Assembly (NCBI RefSeq): GCF_035917415.1
Contig: NZ_CP109073.1
Location: 3,494,501-3,558,500, forward strand
Direction: 5' to 3'
Length of the DNA: 64,000 bases
Origin: Streptomyces sp. NBC_01803
GTDB lineage: Bacteria; Actinomycetota; Actinomycetes; Streptomycetales; Streptomycetaceae
The notes under the pieces: generated by a model
Database searches by the model: none
What the model was told of the DNA's origin: nothing
What the model saw: the letters and a program-made list of their open reading frames with translations, nothing else
Part shown: positions 8,447 to 15,976 of the stretch, in pieces
How positions within the stretch are numbered: the stretch's first letter is position 1
How the letters are laid out: each line of letters starts with the position of its first letter
Translations under genes and position numbers: made by a program

Positions 8447-9571
8447 ATGGCGGGGTACCGCTACGCGCCCCAATGGGATCAGCACGCCAGACGGAGCACG
8501 GACATCATCGACCCGGTGCTGGTGGTCCGGCCGCTCTCGCGCTTCGAGTTCGCCACGCGTCGGCCCGTGAGCGAGGTCGACCACGCGCTGGTGTTCACGA
8601 GCCCGCACGGCACGTTGGCGGTGTACGTCCCGCCACGCCGTCCTACTCGGGGCGAACTCACCGCCGGTCGCTTCCTCTCGGTCCACGAAGTCGACATGGG
8701 TCTCCACCACTTCCAGCGGACGTTTTCAGTCCCCTCCGAAAACGACGCGTTCGCGTTCACCGCGGAGCTGGACGTCTCCTGGCGTGTCACGGCCCCCGAC
8801 CGCGTGGTGGCCGGCCAGGTACGCGACGTGCCCGCGCACGTCGTACCGCGGCTGGAGGAGCGGATGCGGGTGACGACCCGTCAGTTCGCCATCGAGGACA
8901 GCGCAGGGGCGGAGACCGCCGTGCGCGAGGACCTCGCCGGCGTCCAGGTCGCGGAGGAGCTGGGGCTGACCATCACGTGCGCCGTCCGGCTGGACCTGGA
9001 CGAGGCGGCCCGTGGGCAGCAGGCCGCGCTGCGAGACATCGGCTACCAGGCGCAACTCGTCGCGCCGGAGACCGAGCTGGAGCGGCTCAGGGAAGTGCAG
9101 CAGCAGGAGCTCGAAGTGCTACGGCAGGCGCACCGGCATCAGAACGAGCGCGCCGAACTCACCCATGAGCAGCAGATGCTGGCCGAGAAGGCGCGGTTCT
9201 ACGCGTGGCACCTGGAGCAGCGCGGCGTCGTCCCGTGGGCGCTGGAGGTCGCGCAGCGCCCCCAGGATCTGCCGAACATCCTGCAGATGCTGAGCGGCGA
9301 ACAGGCGGCTCAGGTGGCCAGGAACCTGGACATGCTCGACCGCGTGGCGAACAGCGGGCATTTCGAGAGCTACCAACTGGAGGAGCCGGTACGGCGGACC
9401 CTGAGCTCCATCCGGGATCTCTTCGCCGGAGGGGGGAGCGTCGGTGGTGCCGCTCCGCCAGTGATGACTTCCCTGCCTCCCGGCACCGGCGGCTCGGACG
9501 AACCGCCCTCCTCACCGCTGGGCACTCCGGCGGCCGGGAGCCGGGTGGAGGAGGGCCCGGTGCCGGACTGA
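8447..9571 (+). CDS. SPFH/band-7-like coiled-coil protein
   Basis: The 374-residue protein starts at ATG 8447, preceded by AAGGAG with 6-base spacing. An open frame further upstream is only overlap with the preceding gene. Residues about 20-190 look like a beta-rich SPFH/band-7 domain (paired strands, then AAVREDLAGVQVAEELGLTI-type helix and strand). A Gln/Glu-rich coiled coil follows (about 205-260) and a Pro/Gly/Ser-rich disordered tail. No N-terminal transmembrane helix is evident, so membrane attachment would be peripheral or through partners. SPFH proteins form ring scaffolds on membranes and often pair with proteases. Here the downstream genes encode a membrane effector and an M48 peptidase. 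The family assignment is moderate. Confidence 0.65.
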   Translation: MAGYRYAPQWDQHARRSTDIIDPVLVVRPLSRFEFATRRPVSEVDHALVFTSPHGTLAVYVPPRRPTRGELTAGRFLSVHEVDMGLHHFQRTFSVPSENDAFAFTAELDVSWRVTAPDRVVAGQVRDVPAHVVPRLEERMRVTTRQFAIEDSAGAETAVREDLAGVQVAEELGLTITCAVRLDLDEAARGQQAALRDIGYQAQLVAPETELERLREVQQQELEVLRQAHRHQNERAELTHEQQMLAEKARFYAWHLEQRGVVPWALEVAQRPQDLPNILQMLSGEQAAQVARNLDMLDRVANSGHFESYQLEEPVRRTLSSIRDLFAGGGSVGGAAPPVMTSLPPGTGGSDEPPSSPLGTPAAGSRVEEGPVPD

Positions 9572-9624
9572 TCACCACGGATCAGCGATCGGACCGAAAG
9601 ACGCGAGCCGGGAGGGAGAACGGC

Positions 9625-10137
9625 ATGACGGATTCAGTCACGGGAGGATTACCCGAGCCCCTCGCGGAGCGGCTGCTCGCCGAGATCCGTGTGGAGATCG
9701 CCCGGGCCGACGGTAAGGCGGCGGCGCTGGTAGGGGCGCTCGGCCTGACCAGCGGACTGCTCGGCGGAGCGGTGGCGACGAGCGGTTGGTCGCCGGGATT
9801 ACTGGCCACGGCGGGACGGATCCTGTGGTGGGTCGGCGCCTTGGCCCTGACGGTGTCCCTGGCCGCCTTTCTGCTGACGGTGGCGCCGCGCTACGGACGA
9901 CCCGAGTGGGTACCGGGCGCTCCCCTGACCTATTTCGGTGACGTCCGCCGCGCCGCGGAGCGCGGACAGCTTGCCACGGCCCTGGCCGCGACCGAGGAAG
10001 TCCCGCGGGCACGGCTCGTTCAAGCGCTCGACGTCACCAGCCGCATCGCGGCGATCAAGCTGCGCTGGGTGCGGATCGGCCTCGTGGCGTTCATCACGGG
10101 GGCGCTGCTTCTGTTCACGTCGCTGCTCATCGGATGA
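9625..10137 (+). CDS. Pycsar-type two-helix membrane effector (DUF5706/PycTM-like)
   Basis: This 170-residue protein has the layout of Pycsar TM effectors. A short N-terminal helix holds the ADGKAAALVGALGL motif (the conserved AD-K-A segment), followed by transmembrane helix 1 and helix 2 (WWVGALALTVSLAAFLL). A cytoplasmic segment carries a PRYGRPEW signature and YFGDVRR, then a final helix pair begins IAAIKLRWVR and ends in a C-terminal transmembrane helix. In Pycsar, cCMP or cUMP binding by such proteins damages the inner membrane. The ATG at 9625 follows a GGGAGGGAGAA ribosome binding site. The cyclase gene lies in the same operon, two genes before the SPFH gene's downstream neighbour, which supports the assignment. 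Confidence 0.78.
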   Translation: MTDSVTGGLPEPLAERLLAEIRVEIARADGKAAALVGALGLTSGLLGGAVATSGWSPGLLATAGRILWWVGALALTVSLAAFLLTVAPRYGRPEWVPGAPLTYFGDVRRAAERGQLATALAATEEVPRARLVQALDVTSRIAAIKLRWVRIGLVAFITGALLLFTSLLIG

Positions 10138-10179
10138 CGTGAGCACCGGAACACCAATGGGGAAGCCCAGGAGAGAGCG

Positions 10180-11409
10180 ATGAACCAGCAGCACGACGAC
10201 ACCACCGACCCCCAATATCCCGACGACCGGATGCCGCAGGAGCCTCCGGCCTATCCAGTGGGCGGTGAGGCGGCACCCCCTTATCCCGGCGAACAACCAC
10301 TGGCGACCGGCGCCTCCGCCCCTGCGGCCCCCGTCTATCCGGTCGAGCAGCCGCCGACCGCCGTGGCCCCTCCTCGGCCGTCGGCTCTCCCCTTGCCCGC
10401 GGCGCCGATCGCTGTGCCGCCGCCGACCGCGCCTCCGGTCCCACGCGTCTTCGACCCGGCCCGCGACCTGGCGCTGCACGACGGTCGCCACTACATCGCC
10501 AGGAATCAGCGCGGCGCCGATGCCACCGCCGTCACACAACTGCTCACGCTCGTCCCACACTTCGTGTGCAGCCTGGTCATTGTCGGCGCGCTGGCTGTCG
10601 AACTCTTCGGCCATGTCCTGGGGTACTTGGTGGCTGCGGCCTGGGTGGCGTCCGGGGCTCTGGTGTTCCATCGCCCGACGGAGCGGCTGGTCGCCTTGCG
10701 CATGCTCCGACTCCGGCCCCCGACCGCTGAGGAGTTCGCCTATCTGGCACCCATCTGGGTGGAGATCAGCAAACGATCGCAGGTCGACCACACCGACTAC
10801 GAGCTGTGGATCGAGGAGAGCGACGAGATCAACGCCGTCGCGGCGGCGGGCCACATCGTCGGCGTCACCCGGCACTCACTCACCCATCTGCCGCCTGGTC
10901 AGCTCGCCGGGGTGCTGGCGCATGAGCTGGGGCACCACACCGGAGGCCACTCCTGGGCCCGGCTGATGGGCGGGTGGTACGCGCTGCCGGTCCGGATGAC
11001 GTGGGCCGCGCTGCGCGCGGCGACGCGGGTGGTCTTCCACATCTCCAAGCGGCTCTTCTGCCTGGGCGGGGCTTTCGTGATCCTGTTCATGGGCGTCGCG
11101 GGTGTGGCCGCAGTGGTGACCATGCCGTGGATCTTCGTGCCGATGCTGCTCAGTCCCTACCTGCTGGCGGCGCTGGACCGCTCCGCCGAACTGCGTGCCG
11201 ACCGCAAGGCGGCCGAACTCGGGTTCGCTCCCACGCTGATCGAAGTGCTGCGGCGGAATGGGCTCGCCGAGCGCCCAGACGGCGAGCTGTCGGCGTGGAC
11301 CGGCCCGGCCGGCAGTCGGTTGGGCACGATGGATCACATGCTGAGCAGCCATCCCGGCTCTGAGGTCCGGGTGCGTCGGCTGCTCGAGTACGTGCCGCCG
11401 CCGCGCTGA
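10180..11409 (+). CDS. Membrane M48-family metallopeptidase
   Basis: This 409-residue protein has a Pro-rich, probably cytoplasmic N-terminal arm (1-90). Two hydrophobic segments follow (about 125-165), then the zinc site H248-E249-LG-H252 (AHELGHHTGGH), two more hydrophobic segments (about 285-325) and the third ligand region with E337 (SAELRADRKAA). This is the HtpX/Ste24-like M48 arrangement. The ATG at 10180 is preceded by CAGGAGAGAG. It is the last gene of the cyclase operon, 42 bp after the Pycsar-type effector. It could process or degrade the effector, or act on membrane proteins during the response. That role is inference. Confidence 0.85.
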   Translation: MNQQHDDTTDPQYPDDRMPQEPPAYPVGGEAAPPYPGEQPLATGASAPAAPVYPVEQPPTAVAPPRPSALPLPAAPIAVPPPTAPPVPRVFDPARDLALHDGRHYIARNQRGADATAVTQLLTLVPHFVCSLVIVGALAVELFGHVLGYLVAAAWVASGALVFHRPTERLVALRMLRLRPPTAEEFAYLAPIWVEISKRSQVDHTDYELWIEESDEINAVAAAGHIVGVTRHSLTHLPPGQLAGVLAHELGHHTGGHSWARLMGGWYALPVRMTWAALRAATRVVFHISKRLFCLGGAFVILFMGVAGVAAVVTMPWIFVPMLLSPYLLAALDRSAELRADRKAAELGFAPTLIEVLRRNGLAERPDGELSAWTGPAGSRLGTMDHMLSSHPGSEVRVRRLLEYVPPPR

Positions 11410-11446
11410 CGGACTGGGTCTCTTTCCCCGGCAGGTGGGTGTGGGC

Positions 11447-12178
11447 TCAGCGGTGGGTCGTGGCGGTGATGCCGTCGAGGAGGTAGTCGAGGCCGGTCGC
11501 GAAGGCCGTGTCGCAGTCCTCGTCGTGCATGTAGCCGTGGGCCGCGAGGGTCGGGTAGCTGTTCCGGTGGGCCAGCAGGTGGGTGTGTGCCGCGTGGCGA
11601 TCGGCGGGGGAGAGGTGGAAGCCGGCCTGGGTCGAGGCGGCGCCCATGACCTGGCTGCACAGGGTCCACGTCGCGGCGGCCAGGTCGTCGCCCGTCAGGC
11701 CCGCGCGGAGCAGGGTCGATTGCACGAACTCGACGCGGGCCAGCGTGTTCGGGCCCAGTAGCGGGCGGCCCAGCAGGGACACGGCCCACGGGTGGCGCAG
11801 CATCGCGGTGCGCCAGGCCAGGATCAGGGTGCGCAGGTCGGCTCGCCAGTCGTCGCCGCGCGGCGGGAGGGGCACCTCGCCGAACAGCGCGTCGAGGGTG
11901 AGGTCGAGCACGTCGTCCTTGGTGGCCACGTGCCAGTAGAGCGTCGTGGAGCCGGTGCCCAGGCGTTCGGCGAGGCGGCGCATGGTCAGCCGCTCGATGC
12001 CCTCCTCGTCGAGCAGCGCGACCGCCTCCTCGACGATGCGGGCGCGGGTGAGCGGGCGGTGCCCGCGGTGGGGTCTTCCCTCGCGGAGCCAGACGCTCCG
12101 CTGTCGGGAATCGGCCTCACGTTCGGTGCTGGGTCTATCGCTGCTTGTGATGCTGGTCTCATCCCCGGCGTGTCCCAT
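11447..12178 (-). CDS. TetR-family repressor (TetR_C-type ligand domain)
   Basis: The product is 243 residues from the ATG at 12178. An open frame to 12226 exists, but it would run over a perfect palindrome that is better read as operator. After an unusually long Arg-rich N-terminal tail, the HTH (TRARIVEEAVALLDEEGIERLTMRRLAERLG, about residues 43-75) is followed by TTLYWHVATKDDVLDL and a TetR_C helical domain. The gene is divergent from the glycosyltransferase gene at 12259, with about 80 bp between, so it probably controls that gene and itself. It converges with the M48 peptidase gene, with only 37 bp between stops. Confidence 0.86.
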   Translation of the reverse strand: MGHAGDETSITSSDRPSTEREADSRQRSVWLREGRPHRGHRPLTRARIVEEAVALLDEEGIERLTMRRLAERLGTGSTTLYWHVATKDDVLDLTLDALFGEVPLPPRGDDWRADLRTLILAWRTAMLRHPWAVSLLGRPLLGPNTLARVEFVQSTLLRAGLTGDDLAAATWTLCSQVMGAASTQAGFHLSPADRHAAHTHLLAHRNSYPTLAAHGYMHDEDCDTAFATGLDYLLDGITATTHR

Positions 12179-12204
12179 GGCCCACGAGGCTAGCCTGCTC
12201 GGGA

Positions 12205-12223
12205 ACCGGATCATCGATCCGGT
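12205..12223. promoter_or_regulatory. Palindromic operator between tetR and the glycosyltransferase gene
   Basis: A perfect inverted repeat, ACCGGATC-atc-GATCCGGT, lies in the 80-bp divergent intergenic region. A looser outer pair, GGGAAC (12201-12206) and GTTCCC (12236-12241), surrounds it. Size and position suit binding by the adjacent TetR protein. Confidence 0.65.
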
Positions 12224-12258
12224 CACTGGATCGTTGTTCCCAAGAGAGGGACGGTCTC

Positions 12259-13488
12259 ATGCGCGTGGCCTTCTTCGCTCAGCCCGAGTACTCCCACCTG
12301 ATGCCCGTCGTGGTCCCCGTGGCGGACGCCGCGCGGCGGGCCGGTCACGACACGGTCGTCGCCACCGGGGCGCACATGGTCCCGGCTGTGGAGCGCGTGG
12401 GGCTGCGCACCTTGACGCTGCCCAACGCCCGGAGCCTGGGCACGCTGTGGAACGATCCCGAGGCGGCCCGGCGTTACGGCCTCGACTTGGGCGGGCTGGC
12501 GAAGGTGGGCGTCGAGACCGTGAGGAGCGCGCCCGACTCCGTCGCCAGGACCTTCGCGGGTGGGCTGGCCCGATGCTTCGCCGAGGATCTGATCGAGGCG
12601 CTCGGGGAGTGGAAGCCGGACCTGGTCGTCTACGAGACCGTCGCCTTCGCCGCCTACTACGCGGCCGAGGTCCTCGGCCTGCCGCGCGCGGTGCTGGACA
12701 TCTCGCCGCTGGTGCCGCCCGCCGGCGAGTCGCTGCTGAGGGAGCTGAACACCCAGCGCCGCGCCCTCGGTCTGCGCCCGACGGACGATCCCCTGCACCC
12801 GTTCCGGACGATGATCGCGGGGGTGGTGCCCGAGGCGTTCTATCCTCCCGGCCGGCGCCCGGCCGGTCTGCGCCACTACCGGCCCGCCGGCCCGCCCGCC
12901 GACCAGCGGCTCGATCCCGGTGTCGCGGGGCTGCCGGCCGACCGGCCGCTCGTCCTCGTCAGCATGGGGTCGTTCGCCCCGCGCCTGCTCGCCGAGCGCC
13001 CGGCGGCGCTGGAGATGATCGTGGCGGCCCTGGGCGAGCTGCCGGTGACGGCGGTCGTGGCGCTCGGCGAGGGGCGGACCGCGGACGACTGGCCCGGCCG
13101 GTGCCCGGACAATGTGTACCTGACGTCGTTCGTGCAGCAGCAGCTCCTGCTGCCCGCCTGCGATCTGTTCATCACGCACGGAGGATTCAGCGGCGTCAGG
13201 GAGGCGTTGCACGCGGGCGTGCCCATGGTGGTGCTGCCCCTGTTCGCAGAACAGCCGGAGAACGCCGCCCGCGTCGGCGAACTCGGCCTCGGCGTCACGC
13301 TTTCCGTCGAGGAGCTCAGCGCGGCTTCGGTCGCCGCCGCGTGCCGCCGGATTCTGGACGACCCCGCTTACCGATTCCGGGCCCGCGCCATGCAGCGCCG
13401 CTTTCTCGCGCTGCCGGGCTTCGACCAACTGGTCGCGGACCTGGCGGACCTGGCGGACCTGGCGGACCTGGCGGACCTGGTCGGCTGA
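12259..13488 (+). CDS. UGT/MGT-family glycosyltransferase (GT1, macrolide glycosyltransferase-like)
   Basis: The 409-residue GT-B fold enzyme would transfer sugar from an NDP-sugar to a small hydrophobic acceptor. The N-terminal start MRVAFFAQPEYSHLMPVVV carries the acceptor-side motif. The C-terminal donor site contains VLVSMGSFAPR, VYLTSFVQQQLLLPACDLFITHGGFSG and PLFAEQPENAARV. The start is ATG 12259 with a purine-rich GAGAGGGA upstream. The last 16 residues are a repeating Asp-Leu-Ala run from a 9-bp tandem repeat, probably dispensable. Divergent tetR suggests induction by a substrate, as for macrolide-inactivating transferases; the substrate itself cannot be told. Confidence 0.88.
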   Translation: MRVAFFAQPEYSHLMPVVVPVADAARRAGHDTVVATGAHMVPAVERVGLRTLTLPNARSLGTLWNDPEAARRYGLDLGGLAKVGVETVRSAPDSVARTFAGGLARCFAEDLIEALGEWKPDLVVYETVAFAAYYAAEVLGLPRAVLDISPLVPPAGESLLRELNTQRRALGLRPTDDPLHPFRTMIAGVVPEAFYPPGRRPAGLRHYRPAGPPADQRLDPGVAGLPADRPLVLVSMGSFAPRLLAERPAALEMIVAALGELPVTAVVALGEGRTADDWPGRCPDNVYLTSFVQQQLLLPACDLFITHGGFSGVREALHAGVPMVVLPLFAEQPENAARVGELGLGVTLSVEELSAASVAAACRRILDDPAYRFRARAMQRRFLALPGFDQLVADLADLADLADLADLVG

Positions 13489-13528
13489 GCCGGTCGCCCC
13501 GGTCGCCCCGGTCGCCCCGGTCCCCCGG
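13434..13528 (+). repeat. 9-bp tandem repeats at the 3' end of the glycosyltransferase gene
   Basis: Five near-perfect copies of GCGGACCTG run to the stop codon and encode a repeated DLA tail. They are followed by several copies of a related GTCGCCCCG unit in the non-coding sequence after 13488. Confidence 0.85.
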
Positions 13529-13691
13529 GCGGTCGGGCACCGCCCTGACCTGCGGCTTGTCATCGCGGTGCGTGCCGTGTCGGGGGCGGTGCGCATCCGG
13601 GGCGCAAGTGGCCCCGGGGCTCTGCACTTTGACCGGCGCGCCGCGTAGCATCAGCGATCCTGGTTTCCGAGCCGTGAGGCGGGTCTGGGCG

Positions 13692-15383
13692 ATGGCAGGC
13701 GTTGAGCCGGATTTCGATGTGATTGTGGTCGGTTCGGGTTTCGGCGGGAGTGTCGCCGCGCTCCGGCTGAGTGAAAAGGGGTACCGGGTCGGGGTGATCG
13801 AGGCGGGCCGGCGGTTCGCCGATGACGAGTTCGCCCGGACCTCGTGGAATCTGCGGCGGTATCTGTGGGCGCCCCGGCTCGGGTTCTTCGGCATTCAGCG
13901 GCTGCATCTGCTCAACAACGTCCTGGTGATGGCCGGGGCCGGGGTCGGCGGCGGGTCGCTGGTGTACGCCAATACGCTGTACCGGCCGCTGAAGCCGTTC
14001 TACGAGGACGGGCAGTGGGCCCACATCACCGACTGGGAGGCCGAGTTGGCCGCCCACTACGACCAGGCCGGCCGGATGCTCGGCGTCGTCACCCGGCCGG
14101 CGCGCACGCCGTCGGACGAGGTGATCCAGAAGGTGGCCGCCGACATGGGAGTGGCCCAGACCTTCCATCCCACCCCGCTCGGCATCTACTTCGGCAAGCC
14201 GGGTGAACGCGCCGCCGATCCCTACTTCGGCGGGGCCGGGCCCGAACGCACCGGGTGCACCGAGTGCGGCTCCTGCATGACCGGCTGCCGGGTGGGCGCC
14301 AAGAACACCCTGGTCAAGAACTATCTGTACCTCGCCGAACGCGCCGGGGCGACGGTGCTGCCGCTCACCACCGTGACCGATGTCCGGGAGCGGCCGGACG
14401 GGACGTTCACCGTCTCCACCCGGGCCACCGGCGGTGTGCTGCGGCGCGGACGCCGGGAGTTCACCGCGGGCAAGGTGGTGATCGCCGCCGGGACATGGGG
14501 GACGCAGACCCTGCTGCACAAGCTGCGCGACACCGGATCGCTGCCCCGGGTGTCGTCTCGGCTCGGTGAGTTCACCCGGACCAACTCCGAGGCGATCATC
14601 GGCGCCGCGCGCACGAAGGTCGATCCCGAGCGGGACTTCTCGCGCGGGGTGGCGATCACCTCCTCGTTCCACCCGGACCCGAACACCCATATCGAGCCGG
14701 TGCGTTACGGCAAGGGCAGCAATGCCATCAGCCTGCTCCAGACCCTCTCCTCCGACGGCGACCGGCGGATGCCGCGCCTGTTGCAGGTGCTGCTCCAGGC
14801 GCTGCGGCATCCGCTGAACACGGTGAAGGTGGCGCACGGGTACCGGTGGAGCGAGCGCACCGTGATCCTGCTGGTGATGCAGAGCCTGGACAACTCCATC
14901 ACCACGTTCACCAAGCGGAGCATCCTCGGGCGGCGGAAGATGGCGTCCAAGCAGGGCCACGGCGAGCCGAACCCGTCGTTCATCCGGGCCGGTTACGAGG
15001 CCAACCAACGGGTGGCCGAGCACATCGGCGGGGTCGCGGGCGGCGCCTGGAGCGAGGTGTTCAACATCCCGCTCACCGCGCACTTCCTGGGCGGCGCGGC
15101 CATCGGCGCCAGCGCCGAGGAGGGCGTGATCGACCCGTACCACCGGGTGTTCGGGCATCCCGGGATCTCGGTGGTGGACGGCGCCGCCATCTCGGCCAAC
15201 CTCGGGGTCAATCCGTCCCTGACCATCGCCGCGCAGGCCGAACGCGCCTGCTCCTTCTGGCCGAACAAGGGCGAGGCCGATCCGCGCCCGGCACAGCACG
15301 AGCCGTACCGGCGCCTGGACCCGATCCCGCCCCGCGACCCCGCCGTCCCCGCCCACGCCCCCGCCGCGCTGCGGCGTTCATGA
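13692..15383 (+). CDS. FAD-dependent GMC oxidoreductase, cholesterol oxidase-like (ChoD type)
   Basis: The product is 563 residues from ATG 13692 (a GTG at 13674 is a possible alternative). A Rossmann FAD-binding motif lies at residues 14-19 (GSGFGG), then EAGRRF and a GMC-type GAGVGGGSLVYANTLY. The four-cysteine stretch TGCTECGSCMTGCRVGAKN resembles that of the mycobacterial ChoD-like proteins, not the secreted BCO cholesterol oxidases. The C-terminal part carries the GMC signature HFLGGAAIGAS and VVDGAAISANLGVNPSLT. There is no signal peptide. It probably oxidises a sterol-like or other alcohol with oxygen. The substrate is uncertain. It stands alone between the glycosyltransferase and carotenoid genes. 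Confidence 0.87.
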   Translation: MAGVEPDFDVIVVGSGFGGSVAALRLSEKGYRVGVIEAGRRFADDEFARTSWNLRRYLWAPRLGFFGIQRLHLLNNVLVMAGAGVGGGSLVYANTLYRPLKPFYEDGQWAHITDWEAELAAHYDQAGRMLGVVTRPARTPSDEVIQKVAADMGVAQTFHPTPLGIYFGKPGERAADPYFGGAGPERTGCTECGSCMTGCRVGAKNTLVKNYLYLAERAGATVLPLTTVTDVRERPDGTFTVSTRATGGVLRRGRREFTAGKVVIAAGTWGTQTLLHKLRDTGSLPRVSSRLGEFTRTNSEAIIGAARTKVDPERDFSRGVAITSSFHPDPNTHIEPVRYGKGSNAISLLQTLSSDGDRRMPRLLQVLLQALRHPLNTVKVAHGYRWSERTVILLVMQSLDNSITTFTKRSILGRRKMASKQGHGEPNPSFIRAGYEANQRVAEHIGGVAGGAWSEVFNIPLTAHFLGGAAIGASAEEGVIDPYHRVFGHPGISVVDGAAISANLGVNPSLTIAAQAERACSFWPNKGEADPRPAQHEPYRRLDPIPPRDPAVPAHAPAALRRS

Positions 15384-15665
15384 CGCGACCCCGGAGCGCC
15401 AAGCCGTCTCCAGGCTGGTTCGGTTGGCGTGGATCAGGGCGGTGAGGTCGGTGTCGTGGAGGAAGTCGGGCACATCGCCGGAGAAGATCTCGATCACGCA
15501 CGGGCTTCGGTAGCCGGTAGCCGGTGGCGTGGACGGCGCGGAGCAGGGGGGCCGGTCGGGATCTGGCCGGTGCCGACGGTGCGGCGGTCCGTTCGCGACC
15601 GGGGGAGTGCGCCAGTCGCTCGCCGGGAGCAGGAACACCCGGTCCGGGGCGGCCTCCAGGACCAG
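15378..15665 (-). pseudogene. Decayed C-terminal fragment of a sugar-phosphate isomerase/epimerase (xylose isomerase-like TIM barrel)
   Basis: The minus-strand translation ends with SPCVIEIFSGDVPDF and a TALIHANRTSLETAW helix, typical of the last strand and helix of xylose isomerase-like TIM barrels. The expected preceding block APLLRAVHATGYR lies in a different frame, and LVLEAAPDRVFLLPASDWRTP is back in the first frame, so at least two frameshifts are needed to rebuild it. The N-terminal two thirds of the gene are absent. Its end overlaps the GMC gene stop by a few bases. Confidence 0.6.

Positions 15666-15976
<311 letters not shown>

Noticed and set aside
11946..13691. Upstream extension of the GMC oxidoreductase frame
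   Set aside because: It overlaps the glycosyltransferase and tetR genes; the ATG at 13692 precedes the FAD motif at the usual distance.
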